A DNA stretch of 64,000 nt from Parvularcula mediterranea. GTDB taxonomy: Bacteria > Pseudomonadota > Alphaproteobacteria > Caulobacterales > Parvularculaceae. Shown here in pieces: positions 7,021 to 15,575 of the stretch (positions are counted from its first letter, which is position 1; every line of letters begins with the position of its first letter). The stretch lies in assembly GCF_013085255.1 (NCBI RefSeq), contig NZ_JABFCX010000002.1, forward strand, positions 186,001 through 250,000, in the 5' to 3' direction. The notes beneath the pieces are model-generated. The model made no database searches. It was not told the origin of the DNA and saw only the letters and a list, made by a program, of their open reading frames with translations. The translations under genes and the position numbers were made by a program.

Positions 7021-8607
7021 TCAGATCGCCAGCGTCTTCGGGCGGGCTTTGAGAACATAGCCGCCGGCGAAGACCCGGGTGATGACGAATGCGGTGAAAA
7101 CGGAGGTGATGACGCCGATGCCGAGCGTCACGGCAAAGCCGCGAACCGGGCCCGAGCCGAGCGTGAACATGATGAAGGCCGCGATGAGCGTTGTCAGGTT
7201 TGCGTCGATGATGGCTGAGAGGGCGTTCTTGTAGCCGGACTCAACCGCAGCCACGGACGCCTTGCCGCTGTTCATCTCCTCACGGATCCGCTCGAAGATC
7301 AGGACGTTCGCGTCGACCGCCATACCGATCGTCAAAACGATCCCCGCGATGCCTGGAAGGGTTAGAGTCGCTCCCAGGAGCGACAGGGCACCTGAAATGA
7401 GGAGCACGTTCGCAAGGAGCGCAATGTCCGCGTAGAGACCAAACCGGCCATAGGTGAAGGCCATGTAGACGATCACGAGACCGAAGCCGATCAGGAGGGC
7501 AATCGTGCCCGCACGGACCGAGTCCGCGCCGAGGCTCGCACCCACCGTCCGCTGATCGAGGACCGTCAGAGGCGCAGGCAGCGCGCCCGACTTGATGAGG
7601 ATGGCAAGCTCTGTCGCCTCCTCAGGGGCAAATCGGCCCGTGATCCGGCCCGAGCCGCCAAGGATCGGGGTCTGGATCGTCGGTGCAGAGATGATCTGCT
7701 CGTCGAGGACGATAGCAAACCGCCGGCCGAGATTTTCGCGGGTCACGTCAGCGAAGCGGCGCTGGCCGCGGCCGTCGAAGGCGAAGTTCACCTGCCAGCC
7801 GCCACCGTCGGAGTTCGGCGAGGCCGAGGCGTCGGTGATCATGTCGCCGGTGATGTCGGGGCTTTCGAAAAGTGCGAGCTGTCCGCCGAAATCGACGTTC
7901 GGCAGGACGATCCTGCGTGGAGGCACGCGGCCTTCAGCGATGTCGGTCGGCGTGACGGTGTCATCGACCATGTGGAAGCTGAGCTGGCCGGTCCGTCCGA
8001 TCACGGATTTGAGGCGCTCGGAGTCACCGTCGCCGGGAACTTGGAGGACCAGGCGGTCCTCGCCCTGACGCTGGATCGTCGGCTCGGTCGTACCGAGGGC
8101 GTCGATCCGGTTCCTGACGGCGGTGATCGAAGAGGTCACAGCATCCGAAGCGTAGAACTCGCGCGCTTCGGGGGTGAGCTCGAGGGAGATTTGCCTTGCC
8201 CCTTCATCCGACGTCACACGCAGGTCACGACCCGCGGCACCCGTCAGGGGACGCGAAAGGCGGCGCAGCCGGTCAACGGCCACGGAGAAGTCCTGGCCTT
8301 CAGGGATACCGACCACGATCGCATCGCCCTGCCGCTGCGGAGGGATGAACCGGACCCGCGGGTCCTTCCGCATCTCGCGAGGGATGTCGCCGCGGATATT
8401 GTTGATCCGCGCGTCGATGACCTCCTCGGTGCCGACGCCCAGCAGGAGGTAGGAACCCCCTTGCAGGTCGAGGCCGAGGGTCACGCCCGTGTCCGGCAGG
8501 CCGGGCACAGGGTTCTCATCGGAGATGAAATTCGGGATCGTGACGTAGGCGGCGAGAACCATCAGCAAGGCAAGGCCGATGGTCTGCCAGCGGTTGAAGC
8601 GAAGCAA
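7021..8607 (-). CDS. secD: Protein translocase subunit SecD
   Basis: 528 residues. The start codon is TTG (8605-8607) behind AGGGAAGAG. One N-terminal helix is followed by GLDLQGGSYLLLGV (the SecD DLxGG motif), the large P1 periplasmic domain, and a C-terminal six-helix RND-type bundle with GIVLTIGMAVDANVLIFERIREE and DANLTTLIAAFIMF. Length matches the family. A TTG start could keep synthesis modest relative to YajC. It is the middle gene of yajC-secD-secF. Confidence 0.97.
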   Translation of the reverse strand: MLRFNRWQTIGLALLMVLAAYVTIPNFISDENPVPGLPDTGVTLGLDLQGGSYLLLGVGTEEVIDARINNIRGDIPREMRKDPRVRFIPPQRQGDAIVVGIPEGQDFSVAVDRLRRLSRPLTGAAGRDLRVTSDEGARQISLELTPEAREFYASDAVTSSITAVRNRIDALGTTEPTIQRQGEDRLVLQVPGDGDSERLKSVIGRTGQLSFHMVDDTVTPTDIAEGRVPPRRIVLPNVDFGGQLALFESPDITGDMITDASASPNSDGGGWQVNFAFDGRGQRRFADVTRENLGRRFAIVLDEQIISAPTIQTPILGGSGRITGRFAPEEATELAILIKSGALPAPLTVLDQRTVGASLGADSVRAGTIALLIGFGLVIVYMAFTYGRFGLYADIALLANVLLISGALSLLGATLTLPGIAGIVLTIGMAVDANVLIFERIREEMNSGKASVAAVESGYKNALSAIIDANLTTLIAAFIMFTLGSGPVRGFAVTLGIGVITSVFTAFVITRVFAGGYVLKARPKTLAI

Positions 8608-8619
8608 GGCGCTCTTCCC

Positions 8620-8988
8620 TTAGGCTTTGGCTTTGGCGTCGTCGTTGGCCGGCTCGCCCTTGGCGCGGACGTCGGTCAGCGTCGACTTGATGACCTGGAC
8701 TTCCACATTGTCAGCCAGGCGGACGGAGATCTCGGGACCTTCGGACACTTTCGTGACTTTTCCGACAAGACCGCCAGCGGTGACGACGGTGTCGCCGCGC
8801 TTCACGGCCTCGACCATGGCCTGGTGCTTCTTCCGCGCGTTCTGCTGCGGGCGGATGATCAGGAAGTAGAAGACGACGAAGATCAGGACGAAGGGGATCA
8901 GCGAGGTCAGCGGGTTCGGCGCCGGGCCTGCGGCCCCTGCGGGCGCTGCGGCGGCTGCGGTGCTGACGAGAAGCATAAGCGAAGTCAT
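8620..8988 (-). CDS. yajC: Preprotein translocase subunit YajC
   Basis: 122 residues. An alanine/proline-rich N-terminus leads into one membrane helix (PLTSLIPFVLIFVVFYFLIIRPQQ); the FYFLIIRPQQ ending is diagnostic. The soluble part contains RGDTVVTAGGLVGKV, the conserved YajC core. It lies 12 bases before secD in the standard order. The ribosome site is weak, and an internal ATG at 8976 is a less likely start. Confidence 0.95.
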   Translation of the reverse strand: MTSLMLLVSTAAAAAPAGAAGPAPNPLTSLIPFVLIFVVFYFLIIRPQQNARKKHQAMVEAVKRGDTVVTAGGLVGKVTKVSEGPEISVRLADNVEVQVIKSTLTDVRAKGEPANDDAKAKA

Positions 8989-9040
8989 CGGTTGGGCGTT
9001 TCTTTCGTTACCGGAAGGGTCTTTTCAGGATCGCGGCAGG

Positions 9041-9898
9041 CTATAGGGCCCCTTTGGGCCGGACCGCAACCATGCGCGGGTGTCCTGCAGCATCCAAATG
9101 CGTCCGGACATCTTTGCCGAAGAGCGCATCGCGGTAGATCGCCTCCGCCGTTTCGCCCTGATCGTGGCCGATCTCGATGAACGCGGAGCCCGATGGCGCG
9201 AGGAGATGGGCGATGGCGTTGGCCACTTCCCTGTGAGCCTCGAGCCCGTCTTGGCCACTCGTAAGCGCTGAGGCGGGCTCGAAACCCTTCACGCTGACGG
9301 GCAGGTCAGCGCCCTCGGGGATGTATGGCGGATTGGCGAGGATCAAGTCGAAGAGCTGCCCCCGGAGCATCATCGGCGTGTCGGCGAAGCGCATCTTCTG
9401 AAGCTCGGACCTGTCTGCAACGCGGAGAACCTGACGGTTGCGCTCGGCGATCTGGAGCGCCTCGCCGCTGACATCAATGCCGATGCCCGTGGCCTGCGGA
9501 TGCTCAAGGAGCGCAGTGATAAGCAGGCAGCCCGAGCCCGTTCCGAGATCGAGGATCGTCTCGACATGCAGCTTCTCCGATGCCTCGATTAGCATTTCGG
9601 TTTCGGGGCGCGGGATCAGGACGCCGGGGCCTACGGAGAAATCGCGGCTCCAGAATTCCTGCCGTCCGGTGATGTAGGCGATGGGCTCTCCTGCCCTGCG
9701 GCGGGTGAGCAGCGCGGCGTAGCGTTCAAGCACCTCTTCGGGGACCTCTTCGCGGTCGTTGGCGATGAGGCTCGCATGATCATGGCCCGAGGCCAGCGAC
9801 AGGAGGATGCGCGCATCAAGCTCAGGCGTAGGCGAATCCTTCAGCCTGCGCCGCCCGCGCGCCAGAGCGTCCGCGAAAGTTTCCTTACGGAAGATCAT
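9041..9898 (-). CDS. prmC: Peptide chain release factor N5-glutamine methyltransferase
   Basis: 285 residues. It has an N-terminal helical domain, then YITGRQEFW and a class I SAM-binding core ([13 protein letters not shown]), then the substrate-binding NPPYIP motif. PrmC methylates the glutamine of the GGQ loop in release factors. Its start overlaps the stop of prfA (ATGA), the classic coupling of enzyme with substrate. It is followed after 52 bases by yajC on the same strand. Confidence 0.96.
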   Translation of the reverse strand: MIFRKETFADALARGRRRLKDSPTPELDARILLSLASGHDHASLIANDREEVPEEVLERYAALLTRRRAGEPIAYITGRQEFWSRDFSVGPGVLIPRPETEMLIEASEKLHVETILDLGTGSGCLLITALLEHPQATGIGIDVSGEALQIAERNRQVLRVADRSELQKMRFADTPMMLRGQLFDLILANPPYIPEGADLPVSVKGFEPASALTSGQDGLEAHREVANAIAHLLAPSGSAFIEIGHDQGETAEAIYRDALFGKDVRTHLDAAGHPRMVAVRPKGAL

Positions 9899-10968
9899 GC
9901 GCCCTCTTCCATCGCCGCCAGCTGCTCGGTCTGGGCCTCAAGGACCAAAGCGTCGATCAGCTCGTCGAGCGCCTCGCCCGCGATGATCTTGTCGAGCTTA
10001 TGGAGCGTCAGGCCGATCCGGTGATCGGTCACCCGGCTCTGAGGGAAGTTGTAGGTGCGGATCCGCTCCGAGCGGTCGCCGGAGCCCACCTGGCTCTTCC
10101 GGTCAGCGGAGCGCTCTGCCTCGATCCTCGCCCGCTCAGCATCGTAGAGACGTGCACGGAGGACCTTCATCGCCTTGGCTCGGTTCTTGTGCTGGGACTT
10201 CTCGTCCTGCTGGCTGACCGTGATGCCGGTGGGCAGGTGGATGATGCGAACGGCGCTATCCGTCGTGTTCACCGACTGACCACCGGGGCCGGAGGCGCGG
10301 AAGACATCGACGCGGATGTCAGCATCGTTGATCTCAATGTCCACGTCTTCGGGCTCAGGCAGCACGGCCACCGTGGCGGCAGAAGTGTGGATGCGCCCTT
10401 GCGTCTCCGTCTCCGGCACGCGCTGGACCCTGTGGACGCCGCTTTCGAATTTCATCCGGCCAAAGACGTTATCGCCCGTAATCGAGGCCTGGATTTCCTT
10501 GTAGCCCCCCACGCCGCTTTCGGAGCTTTCGAGCACCTCGACCTTCCAGCCATGATCGGCGGCATAGCGCTGGTACATGCGGAAGAGATCGCCCGCGAAG
10601 AGCGCCGCTTCGTCGCCGCCAGTACCGGCGCGGACCTCGAGGATGACCGGCGCGTTGTCGGCCTTGTCCTTGGGCAGGAGCATGATCTGGAGCTGCTCTT
10701 CGAGCTCCGGGATCCGCTTCTTGAGGGTCTCGACCTCGTCCTTGGCCATCTCAGCCATGTCCGGATCGTCGCCCGCAGCCATCTCCTCGGCCTCGGTCAG
10801 CTCAGACCGCGCGGAGGTCAGCTCGGAGGCTGCCTCGGCAATGGGTTTCAGCTCCGCATGCTCCTTGGACAGACGAACAATGTCGTCCGGGCTGGAGGCG
10901 GTCTGCATCTCTGTCTCAACGGCCTCGAAACGAGAGACCACGGCGTCGAGCTTGTCCTGGGGAATCAT
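9895..10968 (-). CDS. prfA: Peptide chain release factor 1
   Basis: 357 residues, the usual RF1 length. The catalytic loop is present in [17 protein letters not shown]; the glutamine is the target of the adjacent PrmC. RF1 recognises UAA and UAG at the ribosomal A site. The N-terminal region is a long coiled coil, and [20 protein letters not shown] is a typical RF1 segment. It overlaps prmC by 4 bases. The ribosome site before the ATG is weak. Confidence 0.97.
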   Translation of the reverse strand: MIPQDKLDAVVSRFEAVETEMQTASSPDDIVRLSKEHAELKPIAEAASELTSARSELTEAEEMAAGDDPDMAEMAKDEVETLKKRIPELEEQLQIMLLPKDKADNAPVILEVRAGTGGDEAALFAGDLFRMYQRYAADHGWKVEVLESSESGVGGYKEIQASITGDNVFGRMKFESGVHRVQRVPETETQGRIHTSAATVAVLPEPEDVDIEINDADIRVDVFRASGPGGQSVNTTDSAVRIIHLPTGITVSQQDEKSQHKNRAKAMKVLRARLYDAERARIEAERSADRKSQVGSGDRSERIRTYNFPQSRVTDHRIGLTLHKLDKIIAGEALDELIDALVLEAQTEQLAAMEEGA

Positions 10969-11033
10969 GGAGTGCGCTTAGCGGAGGTTGCAGGGGACGT
11001 CAGCAAGCTTCTGAGACCGAACGCCAACCCACT

Positions 11034-11414
11034 TTATCCACCTTGGGCCGAGAGAAGACGGATCCGGAGTTCTCCAGCGACACCTACAAAGGCCACCTGT
11101 GGAACCACAGTCTCTTCGAACGAAAGGAGAAAGGCATCGCGGTAGCCTCGATCATTTCGAGCGCTCCAAGTCCAACCGAGCTTCTGCCCGACGAAAGTCA
11201 TGAGGCCGCGACAGGGATCGGATGCGAGTTGGCAGGGGTTCAGCCAGCGGACTTCGACTTCATCGGTGTCGGGATTGACCGCAATCGTAAGCCCGGCGTT
11301 GCCGAAGCTGAGCACGACTTTGGTCACGCAGCCATGCTGAGCCTCAGAACTCGCCGATACGAGAATCTTCCCCTGCAGCGCTTGGAGCTGGCCTTGATCG
11401 AGGGTGAAGCTCAC
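11034..11414 (-). CDS. Conserved-looking small protein of unknown function
   Basis: 126 residues, starting at an ATGA overlap with the ispG stop and ending 65 bases before prfA, so it sits inside a housekeeping operon. The sequence alternates beta strands ([32 protein letters not shown]) with a final strand-rich half; no signal peptide or membrane helix is seen. Three cysteines are present (HGCV, NPCQL, DPCRG). I recognise no family with certainty. A plus-strand frame over the same bases looks like a shadow. Confidence 0.72.
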   Translation of the reverse strand: MSFTLDQGQLQALQGKILVSASSEAQHGCVTKVVLSFGNAGLTIAVNPDTDEVEVRWLNPCQLASDPCRGLMTFVGQKLGWTWSARNDRGYRDAFLLSFEETVVPQVAFVGVAGELRIRLLSAQGG

Positions 11415-12529
11415 TCCGCCGCTGCAGCAGCCGCTTCGATTTCAGCCGCCTTCGCCTCACAGAGCTGCACCAGCTTATCGATCATGTCGTCGTTCTTGAG
11501 TTTCTCGGCCGGGACACCGCCGAGATAGAGCATCCCTGCATCCTTGCCCGTGCCGCCTCCGGTGAAGCCGATGTCGGTTTCGCGGGCTTCGCCGGGGCCG
11601 TTCACGACGCAGCCGATGACCGAAAGACTCATGGGCGTGGAGATATGGGCGAGGCGTTTCTCGAGCTTCTCCACGGTGCGGATGACGTCAAAACCCTGCC
11701 GTGCGCAGCTTGGGCAGGAGATGACGTTCACGCCCCGGTGGCGGAGGCCGAGCGATTTGAGGATGTCGAAGCCGACCTTGATCTCTTCTTCGGGCTCCGC
11801 CGACAGCGAGACGCGGATCGTGTCGCCAATGCCTGCCCAGAGGAGGTTGCCGAGGCCGATCGAACTTTTGATCGTGCCGGACATGAGGCCGCCTGCTTCA
11901 GTGATGCCGAGGTGCAGGGGCGCTTCGGTGGCTTCCGCGAGGCCATGATAGGCCGCGACCGTCAGGAAGACGTCCGACGCCTTCACCGAGATCTTGTATT
12001 CCTGGAAATCATGCTCCTCGAGGATGTTCGCATGGAAAAGCGCGCTCTCCACCATCGCTTCGGGGCAAGGCTCGCCATACTGCTCGAGAAGGTGTTTCTC
12101 CAAAGAGCCGCCATTCACGCCGATGCGCATGGAACAGCCATGGTCCTTGGCGGCCTGGACCACTTCCTTCACCCGGTCGGCCTTGCCGATATTGCCCGGA
12201 TTGATGCGCAGGCAGGCCGCGCCGTTCATCGCAGCCTCAATGCCGCGCTTATAGTGGAAGTGGATGTCCGCCACGATCGGCACCGGGGAGAACTTGGTGA
12301 TCTCCTTCATCGCTGCCGTGGAGTCTTCCGTCGGGCACGAGACCCGGACAATGTCGGCGCCAGCCTCGGCGATCCGTTCGATCTGCTCCAGCGTCGCCTT
12401 CGCATCGGCCGTGTCGGTGTTGGTCATGGACTGGACCGCGATCGGCGCGTCGCCGCCTACGGGGACGTTGCCAACCATGATCTGCCGCGACTTGCGCCGC
12501 TCAATGTCTCGCCAGGGACGAACGCTCAT
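11411..12529 (-). CDS. ispG: (E)-4-hydroxy-3-methylbut-2-enyl-diphosphate synthase
   Basis: 372 residues of the GcpE family. The N-terminal TIM-barrel opens with [30 protein letters not shown], and the C-terminal iron-sulfur part holds [12 protein letters not shown] and CVVNGPGEA, which supply the [4Fe-4S] cysteines. It converts MEcPP to HMBPP in the non-mevalonate isoprenoid pathway, consistent with ispE and a polyprenyl synthase in this window. The upstream rodZ-like gene is the conserved neighbour also in Escherichia coli. Confidence 0.97.
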   Translation of the reverse strand: MSVRPWRDIERRKSRQIMVGNVPVGGDAPIAVQSMTNTDTADAKATLEQIERIAEAGADIVRVSCPTEDSTAAMKEITKFSPVPIVADIHFHYKRGIEAAMNGAACLRINPGNIGKADRVKEVVQAAKDHGCSMRIGVNGGSLEKHLLEQYGEPCPEAMVESALFHANILEEHDFQEYKISVKASDVFLTVAAYHGLAEATEAPLHLGITEAGGLMSGTIKSSIGLGNLLWAGIGDTIRVSLSAEPEEEIKVGFDILKSLGLRHRGVNVISCPSCARQGFDVIRTVEKLEKRLAHISTPMSLSVIGCVVNGPGEARETDIGFTGGGTGKDAGMLYLGGVPAEKLKNDDMIDKLVQLCEAKAAEIEAAAAAAE

Positions 12530-12606
12530 TGGGAAGTTTCCTGCTCTCGCTCACCCACAGTTAGGCCGCGCCGGATCATTCCTCAACGATAGAAACCGTG
12601 ATGGCG

Positions 12607-13617
12607 TCAGTAAGGCCGCTCGAAGCTGAACCGCGTGGTCTGGCGCGCATTTTCGCGGGTCACTGTACTGGGGTCGAAACGCCAGCGGCTCAGGGCCGCG
12701 AGAGCCGCGCCGTTGAAGCACGGATTGGACGAGCCCGTGACCTGCGGAGCAGCGGTATTGCCGCGCGTGGTCACGGTGAAGGCGACCGTTACGGTCTCGG
12801 TCTCCGCAGCAGATCCCTCGCAGAGCGGCGGATAAACCGGCTCAGTGGCGATCAGTCGGCGCAGCGCAATAACCGGCTCGGCCGGCTCATCCACGACGGC
12901 AGGCTCAGCAGCGGCCGTCTCTGCCTCGGATTGTTCCGGTTCGGCGGTAGAGGCTTCCGTTTCCGCCGCTGCAGCGTTCTCTTCCTGCGCACCAGCAACC
13001 TCGTCGCCGTCGGTGCCGTTGGCTTCCTGCGCAGTGCGGGCTTCGGGCCGCGCCTCAACTTCGACAGGCGGCTGGATCGGAGGGGCGCTCACGGCTTCGG
13101 CGCGGTCGTTGGTGGAGAATCGGTAGCGGCTCGCATCGTCGGCGGTTTCGGGTGCTGCGGAAAAGATGAGCTTCCACGCGCAGAACAGGATGAAGGCGAT
13201 GATCGCGAGGACAGCGAGGACGCTGATCTCACGTCCGCCATCGGCATTGCCGGCACGGCTGACCTTCTGGACCTTCGGCGCGGTGTCCCGCTTGGCCCAG
13301 CCGACCTGCTGGCGGAAACGGTCGAGGAGCGCGTCCTCGGGCAGCTCGACCTCCCGGGCGTAGGCGCGGACGAACCCCATCGTATAGGGCTGCGAAGGCA
13401 GCCTCGACGTGTCCATCTCCTCGATCGCGAGGATATGCTCTTCCTTGATATTCGTCCGGCGAGCGAGTTCAGACGAGCTGAGGTTCATCGCCTCACGCGC
13501 CGCGCGAAGCATCCCTCCTGCTGTACTCAGTGCTCCATCGGCATCCTGGGCGCGCTTTTGGCGCTCCGTGTCCAGGGCGACGACGTCGGCGACAGACTGC
13601 ATGTCCGCTTTGCCCAT
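12607..13617 (-). CDS. RodZ-like HTH protein with TonB-like C-terminal domain
   Basis: 336 residues from ATG 13617, with GAAGGAA about 9 bases upstream; a TTG one codon earlier is less likely. Residues about 35-105 form the RodZ-type helix-turn-helix (LRAAREAMNLSSSELARRTNIKEEHI...PYTMGFVRAYARE). One membrane helix follows at about 135-152. A long acidic alanine/glutamate-rich linker (about 165-255) leads to a C-terminal domain with the TonB_C pattern: EPVYPPLC, VTVAFTVTTRGNTAAPQV, AALAALSRWRFDP. RodZ proteins usually end in a different domain (DUF4115). The protein should span the inner membrane with the TonB-like part in the periplasm. Confidence 0.82.
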   Translation of the reverse strand: MGKADMQSVADVVALDTERQKRAQDADGALSTAGGMLRAAREAMNLSSSELARRTNIKEEHILAIEEMDTSRLPSQPYTMGFVRAYAREVELPEDALLDRFRQQVGWAKRDTAPKVQKVSRAGNADGGREISVLAVLAIIAFILFCAWKLIFSAAPETADDASRYRFSTNDRAEAVSAPPIQPPVEVEARPEARTAQEANGTDGDEVAGAQEENAAAAETEASTAEPEQSEAETAAAEPAVVDEPAEPVIALRRLIATEPVYPPLCEGSAAETETVTVAFTVTTRGNTAAPQVTGSSNPCFNGAALAALSRWRFDPSTVTRENARQTTRFSFERPY

Positions 13618-13843
13618 CAATACGTTCCTTCAGGCTAACCCGAACTCCCCCAGTGGGGAACCCGTTTCGGGAACTGCGTTCGTTGTGAGACACTTCGTGC
13701 GAGCATCGTGCCGGGTTTCTCGCCAAACCGTCATGAATGATGGCAACGCCCAGAGATCATGAGAGTTCCTGCGGGTGAGCGGGCTTGAAGAGCTTGTGAG
13801 CGGAGGGCAAGCGTCGCTTTTCGACAGGAGCTTTGTCCCGATT

Positions 13844-14074
13844 GTGTCCCAGCGTCTCGACCTGCGCGGCCTTAGGTGCCCCATCCCGGTGATTCGCCTG
13901 GAGGCCGCGATGCGGGCGCTGCCTCAAGGGACCACTATAGAAGTGCTGGCCGATGACCCCATCGCCAGGGTCGACCTGCCCCACGCCGCAAGATCAGCTG
14001 GATTCTGTTGTGAGACGCTGCATAGCGAAGACCCGACGAGCTTCGGCTTTCGCGTGTTTTCCGAAGGAAAGTGA
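13844..14074 (+). CDS. TusA/SirA-family sulfurtransferase-like protein
   Basis: 76 residues from GTG 13844, which gives the normal TusA length and places LDLRGLRCPIPVIRLEAAM near the N-terminus; an earlier in-frame GTG at 13775 would add 23 unrelated residues. The CP motif carries the active cysteine that accepts persulfide sulfur. The remaining beta-alpha-beta fold (TTIEVLADDPIARVDLPHAARSAG) matches the family. The gene stands alone between divergent rodZ and the Sel1-repeat gene. The exact sulfur-relay partner cannot be told from context. Confidence 0.85.
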   Translation: MSQRLDLRGLRCPIPVIRLEAAMRALPQGTTIEVLADDPIARVDLPHAARSAGFCCETLHSEDPTSFGFRVFSEGK

Positions 14075-14124
14075 AAAGATGCGCCTTGGGGGATGGGCGG
14101 AGCGCTGAAGAACTGTTAATACGT

Positions 14125-14139
14125 TTAACGAGCCGTTAC
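14125..14139. promoter_or_regulatory. Possible CtrA site before the Sel1-repeat gene
   Basis: TTAA-N7-TTAC, one mismatch from the CtrA consensus TTAA-N7-TTAA, 60-75 bases upstream of the Sel1-repeat gene. A further TTAA at 14117-14120 lies just before. Such motifs can occur by chance, so this is suggestive only. Confidence 0.35.
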
Positions 14140-14199
14140 CGCGCTCCCGCGGTCGGCTGGGGTAAACTAAACTAGGGCCAAGGCATGGGGAGCATGAAA

Positions 14200-15561
14200 A
14201 TGACGGCGTGGCGCAAGGTTCGAGGTCTCGGTTTCGCAGCCCTCACAGCGACAATGGCGCTCAGCGCCGGTCAGGCTTTTGCCGACTACGAAAATGCTCT
14301 GGCGACCTATTTGGGCGCCAAGGACTCTGATGTCCGTTCCAATGCCGTGATCGGCGCGATGGACCTGTGGCAGAAGTCGGCGCTTGCCGGCGATGTCCGG
14401 TCGGCGCGCATCCTCGGCGACCTCTACAGCCATCAGGACCTCGTTCCCGGTAGCGCAGACATGCTACCCGAGGACACCGGCGTCGTTCCGAACGACCGGG
14501 TCAAGGCGCTGGCATGGTACATCATTGCGGCAACGCATGAGTTCCAGGACTACCAGCAGGTGAACCCCACTCCTGATGCAATCGAGGCCCGGGTTTCCGC
14601 GCAGCGCCGCATCCCAGAGGTGAAGATCGGCATGACCGACGCTTCGGTTCGCGCCGCTGAGACCCGTGTCGAGCAGCTGCTCGGCGGTGGCTCGGCCTTC
14701 GATCTCCTCCGCCTTGGACGCATGCGCGCTGAAGGCGATGGCCTCACCAAGAACAATGTCGAGGCGCTCAAGTACCTCTACCTCGCCCGAGGCCGTGGCC
14801 GTGGCGCGAACATGGAAGCCGCCCGCCTCATCGAGAATCTCGAAGAGCTGATGGTGCGCTCTGACGTGGAAGCAGCTGCAACCGCCGCCGACGCGTGGCA
14901 GCCGCCGCTGCCGGAGACCTATGCGCTCCTCACCCGCGGCGACCGCGATGACCGCCAGCGCCTGACGGCTCTCCAGTACCAAGAGCTGCGTGCGAACCTC
15001 GAGGAGCTGAACCGTCAGTTCGATGGCAACGACGTGGTCGTCGACAAGGCCCTTCAGGCCCTCGGCTTCTACTATGACGACGACAATGACGGAAAACTCG
15101 AGAAGAGCGAGCGGCTCCAGGCCGTGAAGCGCTTCCAGACGTCGCTCTTCATCGACCGCCGTCCTTCGGACCGCGCTGGCGAGCCCCTCTCCGATGACGA
15201 GAAGGCTCTCGCCAAGGACCTTGCCACCGGCACGCTGACCGATCTTCAGACGGTCGAGCTGATGGCGCGCGCTTCGGCACGGGGCCACGCACCCTCGCAG
15301 CACATCTACGGTGTGATGCTCGGACGCGGCATTGGCGTTCGCAAGAACGGACAGGAAGCGATCGAGGTTCTGAAAGCTGCCGCCGACCAGAATTACGCGC
15401 TCGCGCACTACTCGGCAGGCATCTTCTACGTTGAGGGCATCACCGCAGAGCAGCCGCTCCGCCAGAGTGTCCGTGAAGCCTGCTACCACCTGCGCTCCGC
15501 TGCAGTGCTCGGCTACAAGAAGGCCGAGAGCGCTCAAAAAACCTACTGCAAGTTCGACTGA
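14200..15561 (+). CDS. Exported Sel1-like repeat (TPR-type) protein
   Basis: 453 residues from ATG 14200, chosen because GGGGAG lies 7 bases before it; ATG 14185 is an alternative. A signal peptide (MTAWRKVRGLGFAALTATMALSAGQAFA) is followed by Sel1-like helical repeats, for example SARILGDLYSH, AFDLLRLGRMRAEGDGLTKN, SQHIYGVMLGRGIGVRKNGQEAIEVL and ALAHYSAGIFYVEGI. A segment FYYDDDNDGKLEKSERLQAVKRFQ resembles an EF-hand or peptidoglycan-binding helix. Sel1 repeats are protein-interaction scaffolds in the periplasm. The next gene starts 14 bases on and is probably co-transcribed. Confidence 0.82.
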   Translation: MTAWRKVRGLGFAALTATMALSAGQAFADYENALATYLGAKDSDVRSNAVIGAMDLWQKSALAGDVRSARILGDLYSHQDLVPGSADMLPEDTGVVPNDRVKALAWYIIAATHEFQDYQQVNPTPDAIEARVSAQRRIPEVKIGMTDASVRAAETRVEQLLGGGSAFDLLRLGRMRAEGDGLTKNNVEALKYLYLARGRGRGANMEAARLIENLEELMVRSDVEAAATAADAWQPPLPETYALLTRGDRDDRQRLTALQYQELRANLEELNRQFDGNDVVVDKALQALGFYYDDDNDGKLEKSERLQAVKRFQTSLFIDRRPSDRAGEPLSDDEKALAKDLATGTLTDLQTVELMARASARGHAPSQHIYGVMLGRGIGVRKNGQEAIEVLKAAADQNYALAHYSAGIFYVEGITAEQPLRQSVREACYHLRSAAVLGYKKAESAQKTYCKFD

Positions 15562-15575
15562 AGGGACGGTTGATC

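Noticed and set aside
7972-9180. 402-residue plus-strand frame
   Set aside because: Antisense to secD, yajC and the end of prmC; spans several real genes without a ribosome site.
10000-11145. 381-residue plus-strand frame
   Set aside because: Antisense to prfA and running into the next gene; no recognisable protein features.
14117-14128. TTAA-N4-5-TTAA as a CtrA site
   Set aside because: Spacing is 4-5 bases rather than 7; only the overlapping TTAA-N7-TTAC was kept, with low confidence.
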